Origin: Didymodactylos carnosus | Taxonomy: Eukaryota; Rotifera; Eurotatoria; Philodinida; Philodinidae | Assembly (NCBI GenBank): GCA_905250885.1 | Contig: CAJNOQ010000049.1 | Coordinates: 26,443-90,442 of the forward strand | DNA length: 64,000 nt | Direction of reading: 5' to 3' | Shown here: in pieces, positions 1-13,200 of the stretch | Position numbering within the stretch: position 1 is the first letter of the stretch | Layout: each line of letters opens with the position of its first letter | Made by a program: the position numbers and the translations under genes | Notes under the pieces: model-generated | What the model saw: the letters and a program-made list of their open reading frames with translations, nothing else | What the model was told of the DNA's origin: nothing | Database searches by the model: none

Positions 1-88
1 GGTCATATGCAAGTTGTACTTTTTTTTTATCAGTTAGTTGAAATAAATTATTCCAAATGTTGATTAGTAGTTAGTTGTTAGTCCTTAC

Positions 89-3000
89 CCACGACGATTT
101 TATGCCATGGTGTGTGAATTTCAGGTCTTTCCATGCTGACAACACGAATTTCATATCGACCAGCTAAAACAAAACATTATTGTATATTTCTCTTTATTAC
201 TAAGAATAAATCATACGTTGTTGAATTGAATAATCAGAAAAATCAACTAATGATCTTCCTTGTATTGGTTCTAAATCTCTCAATAATATTGTAACAGCAT
301 GTGGACTAAGTTCATCTAGTATAAAAACAAAAACATTTATATTTTGCTTCTAAAATTATTTATTCATACTTTTTTCTTCTAATTTGACACGATCAGTTAC
401 ATTTTCATCGCCAGTTGCACTAAATGTTTGTAATTTTTTACCAGACATAACCGTACTCTGTGGCTGATTAAACCATTCGAGATATGTTAACTTTGGTGCT
501 GAAAAAATGAAGACATATTCATAAATATATTAGACTCTCTCACATTTAACTTTACCTTTTATAGATTCTATTAATTTTTTAAATTGAAAATATTCATTAA
601 CACCGACAAAATTCTATAAACAAAATACTTCATCTCATATCTCATAGTATTTGACAATTTAAAAACATACCGCTGAATTCAATACTTCATCACGTTTTTC
701 ATCTAATGTTTCTAGATCATTAATACCCTAAAATAACGACTATATATTTTGAAAAAAAAACTAGAAAAACAAATTAGAAAACAAATTTCTTACACTTGCT
801 AATAGAGCATTTAAACTCTCTTCTAATTTAAATTCTTTTAATAAATTAACTAATTGCATATCAACACCATATAAACCAATTCCTTGTATTCGTATATCAG
901 CTGCACCATAATTTTCCGTAATAAATATTCGTACAAAACGTGTTTTTACCGGTTGAAAAAATATATCATGAATATTTCTGTCTTTTATTAAAACGAAAAA
1001 TAAATAAATAATTTCATATATTTCTTTAATTTAATTAAGAAAAATATAAACTCGTAATATTACAGTCACACTATTATCGAGTAACTCGTAACAAAATGAA
1101 TTGAAAGTTAATAACTCTGTTAGTTACTTTTGAGTTATATTTAACGTTAACCGTTTATTTTATCACCTGGTTATATGAATTTTTGTCTTCTAGCTTAAAA
1201 TATAACTCAAAAGTAAATATGAAGTTACTAGTTAGTTAGTAATAAAATCGTAACTTAGTAAAATTTAGCTTACTTCCAATTGGACATTGAAATACTTTCA
1301 CTTTTAACCATGGACCACTAAAGAGAAAATGATTTTTATATGAAACTAAATTTCAAGTGTTTTCAAGAAAAATCTTACTTAAACGCATTTGATACATCAA
1401 TTCTGCCTTCTTTTGGAGTTGATGCATTATCACTAAATTAGATAAATTAATGATGAAGAAAAGTCATTTTTTATTGTCTTATTATAAAAATAATGCAAAT
1501 AGAACTATTAAAATTTTCATTTCACTCACCATCCTATTAAGCGAAGACCATTGATATTATATTGATGTTTCAAATCAAATATGACCCATGCATCTTTTGG
1601 CTGAGGACATGCCCAATATGTTCCATTCGATGCTAATATATGAAATGAAAAGAACAATGCAAATTAGAAAAAAAACCAAAATAAAACTAGTATGTGTTTG
1701 TCATACGCTCTAAAAGATTTTGAACGGATGATCCTGGTGTAGTTCGACTTCGATATTCATCACTATCTAATGTCCAATTTGAGTGACTTTGTAAGAGTGG
1801 ATATGCGTACGATATTGCGGATACTAAAATATGATCAAACGAAATTAATATAGATACTAAATTAAAATTGAAAATAAAATCAAAAGTTTATTTGAGCACT
1901 ACATGCATAACGTATATCATAGGCATAAAAAAAAAAATATATATATATATATATCAATAAAAACTAGATAATAAAGCAGACTACGACTATATAAAGCATC
2001 AAATAGCATGCACAGAAACGACTAAAATTGTCATATCTTTAACTTTTTCATCCACATTCTTACCCAAAATAGTATTAATTCTTTTTTTTTGTTTTACTAT
2101 TCATAAAAAATTATTCAAATATTAAAAGAAACGTTTTTCATAAACGAGTTTTACTAATTTTTTGTTAACTTAAATAACTTTAGAGAACGAAAGTGAGTGG
2201 AAAGTAAATGTACTAACTATATCCCAATATAACAACTACCATGCAAAAAACAACAACAAAATAGACGACATATATTTAACGATTTTTCTTTGATGTGCAA
2301 ATAAAAAATATTTCTTTGTGAATAATACCTTGTATAACATGCCACAATATGTTTAACTAATCAGCTAATTATGAAGACAACAATGAAAACTTACTGGATA
2401 CTTGTTAAAACACTAAAAGTCAGATGTTAGAATGAAAACAATTTTCTATTTGAGATATATAATGAATGTGTAAATGGTTTATTTCGTTTTAATACTCAAA
2501 AGAAAAAAAACATTATCAAAGGAGCAATTAAGAAAAAAATATTTGCTGACAAATCGAAAACAGTTACAGATGGTCAACTTAATTTCTTCTTTTTTTTTTT
2601 AACTATATAGTTTTAGTAAAATTTAAAGATTACACTCAAATATACAATTAAAATTTAAATACTAACCTTGACTATTTCCTGATGTATACAGCAATAATTC
2701 TGGATGAGCAATTCGTTCTATACGATTGGTTTCTAAATGAAATAAAATGATAAAATTGATTGAATAGTCAGATTGACTAATAAAAATTAAAGTAGATTAC
2801 CATTATCACACAATAGAACGAACGATTTATAAACAGAATGTCTTGAGAGAAAACAAAAATAGTGTAAAATATTCTAGTAATATACACGTTAAGAAGAAGA
2901 AGGAGGAGGAGAATGTGTGATTATTTTTAATATTGATCGAAGACAAACATACACGATCTATAGTTTAATTTTTACTAATATATACGAAATCTATGAAAAG

Positions 3001-6000
3001 TAAAACTCTTCAATTTGATCTCAAAATAAAATATTGAATTGAATTGAACACAACAGTTATGCTGTTCTATCTATTATCGTCCAATTCACTTTTAAAGATA
3101 TAGAACGAGAGAATATAGTCTTCATAAATAGTGAAAAATCAGAAAATATAATGACTCTTAAGTATAATAGTAGTCAGTAACTAACTAATATTTTTGTTTT
3201 TAAACTAATGATTGAGTAAATGAGAAAAATAAATTATAGGAGCAATGCAAAGGGTAGTACACACAAAGAAACAAATGAGCGATAACAAAAACAACAATAT
3301 CAACATATAAAAGTTGTTTTGTAGCTTTAGTTGAAGAATAATGCTTCAAAAAGAAAATAACGATCAACTGGAAAGTGATTTGATCTATCAATAAATATTC
3401 TTCAGACCATTAGGATCATAACATTTCCAGTTGTTTTTTATGTGAAATTAATGAAAATCAGTATTATATTATATGTATATAGCATTTTCTCACCTCCTCC
3501 ACTTCTAATCGGAGCGTTTGGTCTTACTGGAGTGGCTAAAAATCGAATGTCGATCTTTTTTAATTTCTCTTTTTTTAATATATTTTCTTTTCAGTTCATT
3601 AAAAGAACGTCAAATGAATCAGAAAATATTGACTATCTCTGCTTACTTTGAAGTATATTTACGAATATTTGTTGTTGTTCCGGTGCTAAATATTCGGCAA
3701 TAGACAGTGGCGTTTCACCACGATTATTTGCTACATTAATGTCTGCTCCATAAGCCACTAATAATTGAGTAGTTGACATTTTTAATGAACGTACACTAGT
3801 ACAAACAAATAATATATTTTGTAACTATAATTATATACTTAATACTAATTTCTTTAATTTCTCTTACTTACGCTACATGCAATGGAGTAGTATGTGTTCT
3901 ATCTACCATTTTTACATCGTAACCATAGTCCAGTAAAACTTTAAGACAATCATCATGACCAAGACGAGCAGCGATAACACAAGCTTTATAACATTTATGT
4001 ATTAAATTTCTATCATACATTAATAAACAATTCATTATTTCTAAATCAATATGTTATATTTGAACTCATCTTAGCATTATTTTTCTTTCTCTATCTCTCT
4101 CTCTCTCTCGCTCTGTTAATACCTGGTTTATTTGTTAATGCTGCTTCATCAATTGGTATTCGCTGATTTTTATCTTCCATGTAAAGATCACTGCCAGCCT
4201 TTATAAAAAAAACATTAATTAACGAACTGTTCTTGTATATTAGACATGACATACAAGTAACAATGTTTGTATATGATTCGCATTTTCATCATTATAAGAT
4301 GCAACAGCTCTATGTAACGCTGTTTTTCCCGATTGATTTGGTATATTTGGATTAGCATTATACTGTAATAACAAATCGACTATATGATATTTTTGACGAT
4401 GTACAGCTAAATTTAGGGCTGTATCTCTAAAACAACATCAATAACTTTTTATTTTCGTTTTCAATACTAACATAAGTAAAGTGATTAAAATTGTTCATTC
4501 CACTAACCTTGTTAAGCATTGTTTATTTGGATTAGCACCGTGAACAAGAAGAATTTTTACTTTTTCAAATGAACCTTAAAGTTTAAAATAACAACAACAA
4601 TATAAATCTTCTTGGTTGTATTATCAGATCAGTAAACAAACGCAAACCTTTTCCTGATGCAACCATTAATGGGGTGACGCTAAAAATTAAAAAAAAAGTA
4701 ATCGAAGGATGTGTAAATAAATTTATTCAGCAAGAGATATATTCTTTAATCGTCAGAAAAGATGGACAAAATTTTTATTTAAAATAGTATAATTATTAAA
4801 ACATATTGTGGGAACTAGGAGCAGAGAGAGAGCTAAATGCGATAATACCTGTATTGTTAACGATGAGATAATCTCCTGTGAATGGTCAGAAAACAAAAAA
4901 CAAGTAAATGACTTGTCGTAAAATTCAAATAAAGAAGCAGTTCAGTAATTAAGAACGTTGTTTAATGAAACAAATCAATATACGAAATGTTCTGATATAT
5001 TACAATTGAATTGATGAGCAAGATGAAAATTCTTCGATTCATTAACCGATTTGACAACAAAAACATATTGTGTGCATCAGCATCTTCATTACTGCATTCT
5101 TCAAGCTGACAATAATATTTTTCACTGAAAAAATTCACAGTTGAATATTCCCGAACATATACCACACAGAAAGGAAACAGACAGATTTAGAAGGTGAACC
5201 AATAACACACGATCATAAGCTCACAAAGGAAATATTTATGGAATTATTTAACAAGAAATTGTGAACAAACAAAACACAAAAACTTTCTGTGGAAATCGTA
5301 GACGAATAAGATGATCTATGTTGCATAATGGAATTTTGTATTCTTCAATTAACTAACAGTTGCAGATAATCCACACACAACGGTTTAATAAACACAACAA
5401 AAACGATATGTTCGTTTGAATGCGACGTAATCAATCCACTTCGGAAAGAATACAAAAGTTTCCAAAAGTTTATTGATCGCCTTCTGATGTATTATGCAAA
5501 GACAGATGAGTAAATATAAAACAGTTTGAAAACTATAATGAACGATGTCTCAAAGATGCTGATCATCGAATAGATTTCCAAAAAAACAAATCGAAATAAT
5601 TATAGATGTTCTGTAGTACAACCATGAAATTGATTTGCTGTCGCGGAAATGAGCAATCAATTTAATTTAGTATAAAGTGTATTCTAATGTCGGGTCAGGA
5701 GTTCTTAGCACCAAAGACAAGGTAGACATTCAAAGCAACAGAAACTCTTTAAACAAGACAATCATATTCTAAAAGTATGTAAATTCAAAGCGGTTTAACA
5801 TATTCGTTTAACACATTAATCAAAAGTTATCCGATGCAGTCAAAAATCGGCATAAAATTGCTCACAAAATAAGAATCAAAGCATTTTTTTACAAAACTAA
5901 AAAGAATTTTGTCGTTCAAACATGGAAACAATTGAGGCATTTTGTAGAGAATTCGATTCTCTATCCGATGATATAGTTTTCAGAGTTTTTGAAAAACAAC

Positions 6001-7981
6001 ATCTAGGTCAGGAAACGAGTTTAAAATTCAAAATTTTTAAATTTAAATTTAGACTATGAAAATTTAACTTTGATTTGTTTTTGAGCTAATTGTCGGTACC
6101 GGTACTTGCGTGGTGCCGATACCAAGCGTTCGGTACCAAATTAGTACTGATACCGAAAGTATCGAAGTTGTTCTCATTATCTAAATCTATTTTTGAACTC
6201 ACAAGAAGCTTTCTCCTCCTTAAATCACGAAGACTCTCGTCCCTTAATTTTTTTCGTAGGTATCGAACTTTTCGATACTTTTCCTGGCACCGAATCGAAA
6301 GTACCGAACGATTCGATACCTAACAGGGTACCGAACTGACATTTTCGGTACTGCGCGAAAACAGTACCTGTACTGAATTACCGACAATTACCTGTTCGTA
6401 ATCAGCGCGAAAAACTGCGTCTAATAATGCTTTTTAAACCGTTGTTCCAGTGAAAACAAAAGTTCGAACCTTCTGATCCGAAAAATGACCGTTAGCTGGC
6501 CACACCATAAATAATCTTTATAGTTACAATCTTACTAAATATATAATTAACTGTAACTAACGTATACATTTTATTATGAAAAAATGGCAAGAAGAGTGCG
6601 ATGTTTTGCTGACAATTCCTCAAATACTAATGATAAGGAAAAATGTGTTTCTCAATTTTGCCCACAACAAACAACAAGTGGATTAAAATTAAGGGTAGCC
6701 TCCTCTCCTTTTTCACCTTGTTGTCAAATACGGAGCACGCGTTCGATTGAGCTTAAATTTATATCGGAGATAGAACAGCGAAAAAGAAACTCGATGTATT
6801 TTTGGTCAGAATTTAGTGACATGATTTTTCTATGGATTTTCTGGAAAACTCCACTTTTCATCCAGTTACATTATGACCCCTCGAAAAAATGGACCGATCA
6901 AGTCGAAATTTTCACCACAGATACTCTACACTCTATCTTAGGTTCGAAAGTTGTTTTTCGAAAAATATACTTCCCTTCTCTTTACAAGGAAAGCATATCC
7001 TTCGAAAAAAAATTTTTTTTCTCGTCGATTTTCTTTTCGCTGTTCTATCTCTGGTATAAATTTGGGCTTAATCGAACGTGTGCTCCGCCTCTGGCAACAA
7101 GGTGAAAAAAAGGAGAGAAAGAGTACTCTTAACAATATTGAGGAAAAAAAGTATTTAAATCACGAAAAACTGATCAAAAATGTACTGATGCAATAGTTAA
7201 GTTAGGGGAATATGCTATAGTGTAGAGTGAACATTTCATTTCAAAATGGTGCATGAACCCTCGAGTTGTATCGTTTGTTCTTCATTTTTCAGATTGTGCC
7301 CAAATCACAATTTTAAGACTATTTTTAATAAATCTTTGTATTCAACAATAGCTAATTCATCTCTTTTTGAGAAACATCTTATTGTGCACATATGTCAAGG
7401 ATCAAATTTTTACTCAGAAAGACGTATTTCTATAAAATGAGATATTGATATATTTCGTATCTATGTTAGATCTTACTTTATAACCAGTTTAAGTGAGTGA
7501 TATTCATCAGTTTTTTTTTAAAATTAAACTACTTATAAATTTGGATACAAACATGCTAGAAATTATTCAGACATCTCGTTTTGTAAAAGTGATGCTTCGT
7601 GAACAAAAATATATATCTTTTAGAAAACATGGAACACAGCATTTGTTTGAAAATACGAACATCATTAAAAAAACTAGTTCATGCTTCTATGCAGCAAGAA
7701 GAAAAAATGACAAGTATAAAGTGATATGACATACTTGTATTTTGTGCTAACGCAGTCAATAAAATCAATACGATCATTAATGACGCCATCAAAATTAAGT
7801 ACATCTTGTAGGTTACGAAATCGACGTCTATTAGGAGGATTTAAAAAATTCTGAAAATAAATAAAAATTAAATAAAATTAAAAATATTTACAAGAATAAT
7901 AATTGTTACCAGTAGTGTGTCTGCGTCGGCTTTGTCCACAAGAGTGAACAGTTGACGTGGTTCACTCTCCCCATCCACCAT
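89..7981 (-). CDS. Ankyrin-repeat / F5/8-type-C (discoidin) / SAM-like protein, 3' end outside window
   Basis: Exons (high to low): 7981-7910, 7850-7735, 4679-4648, 4574-4508, 4426-4255, 4198-4123, 4040-3872, 3795-3647, 3535-3494, 2732-2667, 1823-1707, 1632-1530, 1432-1379, 1317-1274, 981-794, 727-671, 613-556, 498-370, 315-217, 163-89; every junction keeps phase. About 628 residues are visible. Residues ~60-285 are ankyrin repeats (TPLMVA, GKTALHRAV, TTPLHVA, GETPLSIAE). A short Pro/Gly linker follows (~285-298). Residues ~320-467 look like a galactose-binding F5/8C domain (LLQSHSNW, DNASTPKEGRI, KTRFVRIFITENYG). Residues ~469-527 resemble a SAM domain (LLASGINDLETL, VGVNEYFQFKKL). The rest is unassigned. 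Ankyrin and SAM suggest protein binding; the actual role is unknown. The ATG at 7981 follows an AG directly, so a 5' non-coding exon is possible. The 3-kb intron 4680-7734 holds two inverted-repeat elements. The gene continues past the left edge. I do not recognise a named orthologue. Confidence 0.85.
4088..4115. repeat. (CT)n microsatellite
   Basis: A pyrimidine run of mostly CT dinucleotides in the intron between the 4123-4198 and 3872-4040 exons of the ankyrin/discoidin gene. Read on the gene strand it is purine-rich (GA)n. Confidence 0.9.
6087..6390. mobile_element. Short inverted-repeat element rich in GGTACC-like motifs
   Basis: The left end (TAATTGTCGGTA) and right end (TACCGACAATTA) are exact inverted repeats. 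Many copies of GGTACCG, GGTATCG and CGATACC lie between them on both strands. The element is 304 bp, has no coding capacity and sits in the 3-kb intron of the ankyrin/discoidin gene. No clean target-site duplication is visible. It is probably a MITE; the superfamily is not assigned. Confidence 0.75.
6698..7122. mobile_element. Foldback element with ~100-bp diverged arms
   Basis: The left arm (about 6698-6800) and right arm (about 7020-7122) are diverged reverse complements. Shared blocks include CACCTTGTTG/CAACAAGGTG, the GAACAGCG/CGCTGTTC block and TCGATT/AATCGA blocks in matching order. It lies 300 bp from the preceding element in the same intron. The long ORFs crossing it are by-products of the two arms. 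Confidence 0.7.
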
Positions 7982-8258
7982 CTGAAATACATTAAAACAA
8001 AACAAATTTGTTATTATAACATAACAAAACGCTTTGTCACATCATTTTGTTGAAATAAAAGGAAATAATTTGAATTTAAATTAATTCTTTTAACATGTTT
8101 TACAAAAAATACGAATTAAATAAAGATAAGTATTGTAAATCATTGAAAGGAAAAAAGAGCAAAAAGTATCACAAAATTTTTTTGTCGAGGATATAAAACA
8201 AAAGACAATAAAAAGAACCAAATAAAAATGTATAAATAAACACTAACATTTTTAAAAA

Positions 8259-9273
8259 TCAATACACACAATAGTAATAAATCAGTTTAAAAAATGACTC
8301 ACACTGGTGTACATACTCTAACATGTCTCTTATCCTTGAACAACAAAGAGTAATAGTAGCTAATAGTTTGTCACCGTCAAAATTACACGATAGAATTAAA
8401 ACACACACATACACTTTTCTTAAAAGTGTCGTATGTCTATCTGGCTAATATTCACGATCATAATATCCAATACTATGATCTTACTATCGATAATTGCGTA
8501 GAGATATTAATTGAATAAAGAATTTAATTAACTAATTCTAAATTGATTAATAGTTGTTGATAAATTTTGATAAATTATTTTTAATAATGCTAAACGAGGC
8601 ATTATGGATGGAAACAGTAGTATAACGGTTTCTTTTGATGTATCATCAATAATAAGTCCCAAATAAAATATAATTCGTTGCTAGAATAATGAGAACAAAT
8701 ATGATATGAAACTATGATCATGTGTGTATATTTTAGGACAATATTACTAAACTTACAGCAATAAAACCTTCATTGATAAATATATCTTTAATTCGATTAT
8801 AACTAATAAATGTTGTTGTTTGTCGTCCAATCAAATATGTTGTTGTTAGTTGAACACCAATTTGTGTACCAATTGTTAAACATTCTTAAACAAACGAGAA
8901 AATGACAATGAACATATTTTCATCTTTCGCTATTATATTTACCTTTTCGAACTCTCAAATATGCTTTAAGAACAACACCACCCATTAACAATGCTGCAAA
9001 GATAACTAATAGACTACCATCCTAAAATAGATTAGTTTTCATAGAAAATTCAAAAAAATCATAGAAAAAAATTTATCATACTCTTTTATGTAAACCAAAC
9101 AGTAGAGCCAAATACGTGAATATTATTGTCCATACAAGCCATCGTTGTACACTTATCGTCGAACGTTTAATACGATATTCAGCACATGTTCCATTTTCAT
9201 GCTTCAATATTTCGTAATTAATCGATTCTCCGAAAATATTTTCACAAGTATTCGAGTCATATATATAATACAT
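8259..9273 (-). CDS. PIGH: Phosphatidylinositol N-acetylglucosaminyltransferase subunit H
   Basis: Subunit of the ER GPI-GlcNAc transferase complex, which makes GlcNAc-PI, the first step of GPI-anchor synthesis. Four exons: 9273-9082, 9021-8943, 8884-8757, 8444-8259; phases agree and give 194 aa, close to the ~188 aa of vertebrate PIGH. The N-terminal part has two hydrophobic segments (RWLVWTIIFTYLALLFGL near residues 45-62, and SLLVIFAALLMGGVVLKAYL near 67-86), the membrane hairpin of this family. The conserved C-terminal half contains ECLTIGTQIGVQLTTTY, then TTFISYNRIKDIFINEGFIA, the PIG-H signature. The last exon (LLRKVYVCVLILS ... RIRDMLEYVHQC) fits the family's end less tightly, but it splices in phase and ends at a stop. 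A putative GPI-anchored Ig protein is also encoded in this window. Confidence 0.85.
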
Positions 9274-9884
9274 TCACGTTTGGTACGTCAGTTTGAACAC
9301 AAAAAAACAACAAAATTTCTAAAATATAAAGAAAACACATAAGATGAACTGTTGGGAAAATAAAACGTTTCATTATTCTACACATGTGTCAAAAAAAGAA
9401 TAAAAGAAGAATTCAAAAGTAACAGTAGTGGAAAGGTGAGTAAAATATTCTATTTTACTGATTATTTTTGGATAAAAAGAAGAATGGTACTGAAGAATAC
9501 GCAAGTTGAAATTATAAAGACAACTTGAAAAACAGAGATATATTGCTCAATGATAATGTAAAAAACACTTTGCGCTATAAGAAAATGACAATGCTAACTA
9601 AGCGATATCAGCTTTTTAATATCAATTTATACCATCTTTTTCAAGATTTTTGTATAGATAAAGTGATCGACATTGACTTCAAGATATACAGAGTCTACCA
9701 TATTACCATTTCTATTTTTAGTCAATTTATTTTTTTCTCTAGTTTTGTGTTTTTGGCTAAAGGACAATTCTACGGCGTTTTTCTTACTTCAAATGCCATT
9801 AATTTTCATTTATTGTTTATTATCTTCACTTATCGCATATAAACTAGTATTAACATCCATTTTATTCTATCGTATATCGAATTC
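9274..9884. other. Divergent intergenic region between PIGH and a small mitochondrial-type gene
   Basis: 611 bp separate the two start codons, which point away from each other, so both promoters should lie here. Overlapping ORFs of 65-105 codons on the plus strand (9145-9342, 9525-9842, 9673-9903) are AT-driven and hydrophobic, with no recognisable domain. I see no clear TATA or initiator motif. Confidence 0.5.
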
Positions 9885-10197
9885 ATGTCATTTGCTGTCC
9901 TAGGAAGAATTTCTAGGAGTCTATCGACACAATCAACAAGAAGAACATTGCAAATTCAAACATGTCCCATCGATAAACCTTATTGTTGTGGAATGTGTCA
10001 GTATCAATACGCTTAATTGACGAGGAACGGTAAGATTTCTGTTCTCAAAGTAAAATAAAACATTTTACACACTGTTTTTGTTTGTTTCAAGATTCCCAAC
10101 ATCACCACCAAAATACGATTTATCTGTTAAAAAACTATTAGAAGAAAATCCAAATGATTTAGCATTACAGCAGCTGTGGAATGAAACAGGCTATTGA
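9885..10197 (+). CDS. Small predicted mitochondrial protein, 73 aa, two exons
   Basis: Exon 1 is 9885-10000 and exon 2 is 10092-10197, joined in phase across a 91-bp GT...AG intron. The N-terminus (MSFAVLGRISRSLSTQSTRR) is rich in Arg and Ser with no acidic residue, which looks like a mitochondrial presequence. A compact Cys cluster follows (TCPIDKPYCCGMC). The C-terminal part is hydrophilic and probably helical (KYDLSVKKLLEENPNDLALQ). Mitochondrial location is inferred from composition only. I do not recognise the family; a metal-binding or assembly-factor role would be a guess. The TGA stop (10195-10197) lies inside a perfect 18-bp inverted repeat. Confidence 0.65.
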
Positions 10198-10225
10198 ATA
10201 ACAATACGTTATTCAATAGCCTGTT
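10185..10225. repeat. Perfect 18-bp inverted repeat overlapping a stop codon
   Basis: Arm 10185-10202 (AACAGGCTATTGAATAAC) is the exact reverse complement of arm 10208-10225, with a 5-nt loop AATAC. The left arm encodes the last four residues and the TGA of the small gene at 9885-10197; the right arm would be the start of the 3' UTR. The mRNA would therefore end its reading frame inside a stable hairpin. Confidence 0.9.
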
Positions 10226-10227
10226 AA

Positions 10228-13200
10228 ATATAAATAATTAAAAGTTCCTCAACGCATGAAACATTCATACCATCCTTCTTATTCCATTCATTAATAGTGG
10301 TGGTAATTGATGACAAGAATCAGCTTGATAACATACAGTAGCAACAAGAAATAGGTTCTCATAAGACTATAGATGTTTCTTCTTCTCAAACTATGCAGAA
10401 TAAATTATACTCAACGGATCGTAAAAGTATTTAAGATAGAAGAAAATATAGCACAATTTCAGAATACAGACGAAGACGTTGTACCATTGTCATGTGCAAA
10501 CATTTAAAAAACATTATAAGTACACCAATACACTTCTTTTCTGTTGATAAAGTAATGGAATTCATCTTTGTTAATAGACTTGACTTAAGACCACTGACTG
10601 CAATTATTTTCTTAGAGATGTCTTAGAATCTTCGTTTCCCTTCTAACATTGGAGTATTTCACGCTCTCCATATGATTCTAATGTTTGTATAACAGTAGTT
10701 TTAAATCAGAAAACGTCAATCGTATTTATCAAACAGATGTTTTCAATTTCTATTTTGACTATCTCTAGTATTCTAAAATAATGAACTCTTTCGATCAACC
10801 ATTCTAAATAATGAACAGTACTTTTTCCTTATATTTTTAACAAACTGCACCAACGATAGCTTGTTATTCTTCTCCGATAGTAGATATGATTAATTCTTGG
10901 TCGTCTCATATATTTTGAACTACGTTATGTTTCAGATTAGTAGAAAGATGGACGCGTACCTGTTTATGGAAATAAACATTTAATTTTCTATTGTTGGACT
11001 GATATATTCAATTTATGTTGAAACATAGCGGTGTTCCAATAACAACTAGAGGACGAGTTAATTTCAATTAGCTACAAATGATTTTATTGAACAATTTCCA
11101 CCGCACTAATGATCTGAAAACCACAGAGAATTACTCATCTATATTGAATATCTACATTGAATATAACTATGAGTATCAATAGATAAACTCTTACATGTAT
11201 CTACGATTGTTTAAGTTTAAAAAAACAAATTATTATTCAAAAATAAAATTTAACTACTAAATGTCGACAATAATTACGAGAGATTATCTAGTGACATATG
11301 TGAATATATGTGCATCATTAAATTCTCAATTTTGTTGAAAACAAGTTTTAATACTTCAAACACTCAGAATAAAAACATCGTTATAATCGAACGAAAAAAT
11401 GTGTTAAACCACAAGAATATAAATAACACGAGACGATTATTCATAACTGAATATATCTAAAAAGTTTGTTATAATAACAGAGAAAATAGATAGAAAATTA
11501 AACCTATATCACCTTGTTTCTCCAATAATTATTGGAAAATCAATCACTATATTATTTTCTACCATTTTCTATTGTTTTAAAGCATATTGCATAAATTCTT
11601 ATCGTAAAAGAATACATTGATTTTTTAAAGTGCTTCATACGTAAAAATTTTCTTATAACAATAAATAAAAGATCTTAATAAATCAAGTGGTTAAATGATA
11701 TAATTTCATGTTATTATAGTAAACGAAAAACTCTATAAATATTGACTAATTTTCAGAGAATTATTTTCTTCACCTTGCTATTATCGATCAATTTCATTTT
11801 CTCAAGGTTAAACTTATTTTTGGCACGGCACGATGTGGTTTTCTTCTTATTTATGTTACGTGAAAAATCTTTCTCTCTCTCTCTTTGTGGCAAAACAAAG
11901 TTTTTCTTCCAAAAAAAAAAAAAAATGAGGTGTCTTTTAACTAGTTCGTTGAAGTACATGCAGTACAAGAAGAAGAAAAAGATCGAATTTTTATCTTATG
12001 AACAAGAAAATTGTCTTGGTTAGACATCATCCCTATTATAAAAAATAATCTTTTCTTTCTCTCTGTCTCTCTCTTTTTTTCAATATATATTTGATATACG
12101 TGTATATAGAGGAAAAAAGGCAGTGAAGGTGAATGAATTTAAAAAATCTTTCATTCGTCAACAAGTGGTTAGCAAGAAGAAAAAAAAAAAAAAAAGTAAA
12201 AAATGTGCGTTTTTTTTTTTACTTTACTTATTGGATATGAAAAGTAAATATATATTGTTGAATTAGCTCATTCATCTCTTCTTAAAAAGCGCTTTATAAA
12301 CACCCACAGTCAACCGATATTGATATTAATCTCTTTTCAAAATAAAAGATGCAAAACAAAACGTAAAGAAAAAAAAAAAAGTAAAATATTTTGCTCTAGT
12401 AAAAATAAACAATACAATAGGTCTCATTGATCTTGCGGTTAGTTATCAATGGTTAAAAAAACCAAGAAAAATTTTTCTCTTAAAAGCAGCGTTTTTTTTT
12501 TCCCAAGATATCATCTATGTTTTTCTTTTTGCAGAATTATGATAAAACCTATCCATTTCTTTAGCGTCAATATTCTTTTTTATTCTTTATAAAAATCTTT
12601 TACTTTTTATCGTTGAAAGTATAGATGTCTATCTTCGAAGTTAGAACTGTTATCTTCAAAGAAAAGAAATTTAGACAAAAAAAATGTAATACTATGTTTT
12701 AGTAGAATTTAACTTTTTTCTTAATTATATTTTTCATAGTCATTTCTATCAAAAACTGAATAAACGAATTCCTAAACACAATTATAATTGTATTATTTTG
12801 AAATATGCAAAACACAAATGTTACAAATGTCTGGTTAATTTGTAATTTGTTATATAATGAATATTTAGTAATAGTTATCACACTTACTTAAATAATAAAT
12901 AGAAATAAACATCTTCTATTAATCCATATACTTCAAACTGGTAGAATGTACAATTATTAGCGTACGTTTGGTATCGATTTATTCTCGTCCTGTTTTCATA
13001 ATCATTTAAAAACGTTTCGATCAATAATTTTTTAAACTACTTGGGGGACTCCATTTTTTTTAATCGTCAAAATATTTTTCTTCGCTTTTTTTATTATCAG
13101 TTGAATATATAAATGCATAATCGTTGTTGAGTTTTTGCCGGTGGTATTAAGAGACTTTCTATTTTTTGTAATAATAACATAAGAAATGTTTATGCATGAA

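Noticed and set aside
6584-7105. 173-codon plus-strand ORF
   Set aside because: It runs through both arms of a foldback element; its two ends echo each other as reverse complements and it shows no domain.
7735-7981. These two exons as the C-terminus of PIGH
   Set aside because: PIGH closes properly with the in-phase exon 8444-8259. The 7735-7981 exons instead join in phase with the first ankyrin exon at 4679-4648.
11742-12023. 93-codon ORF
   Set aside because: Made of poly-A and CT runs (lysine and serine/leucine strings) with no splice or domain support.
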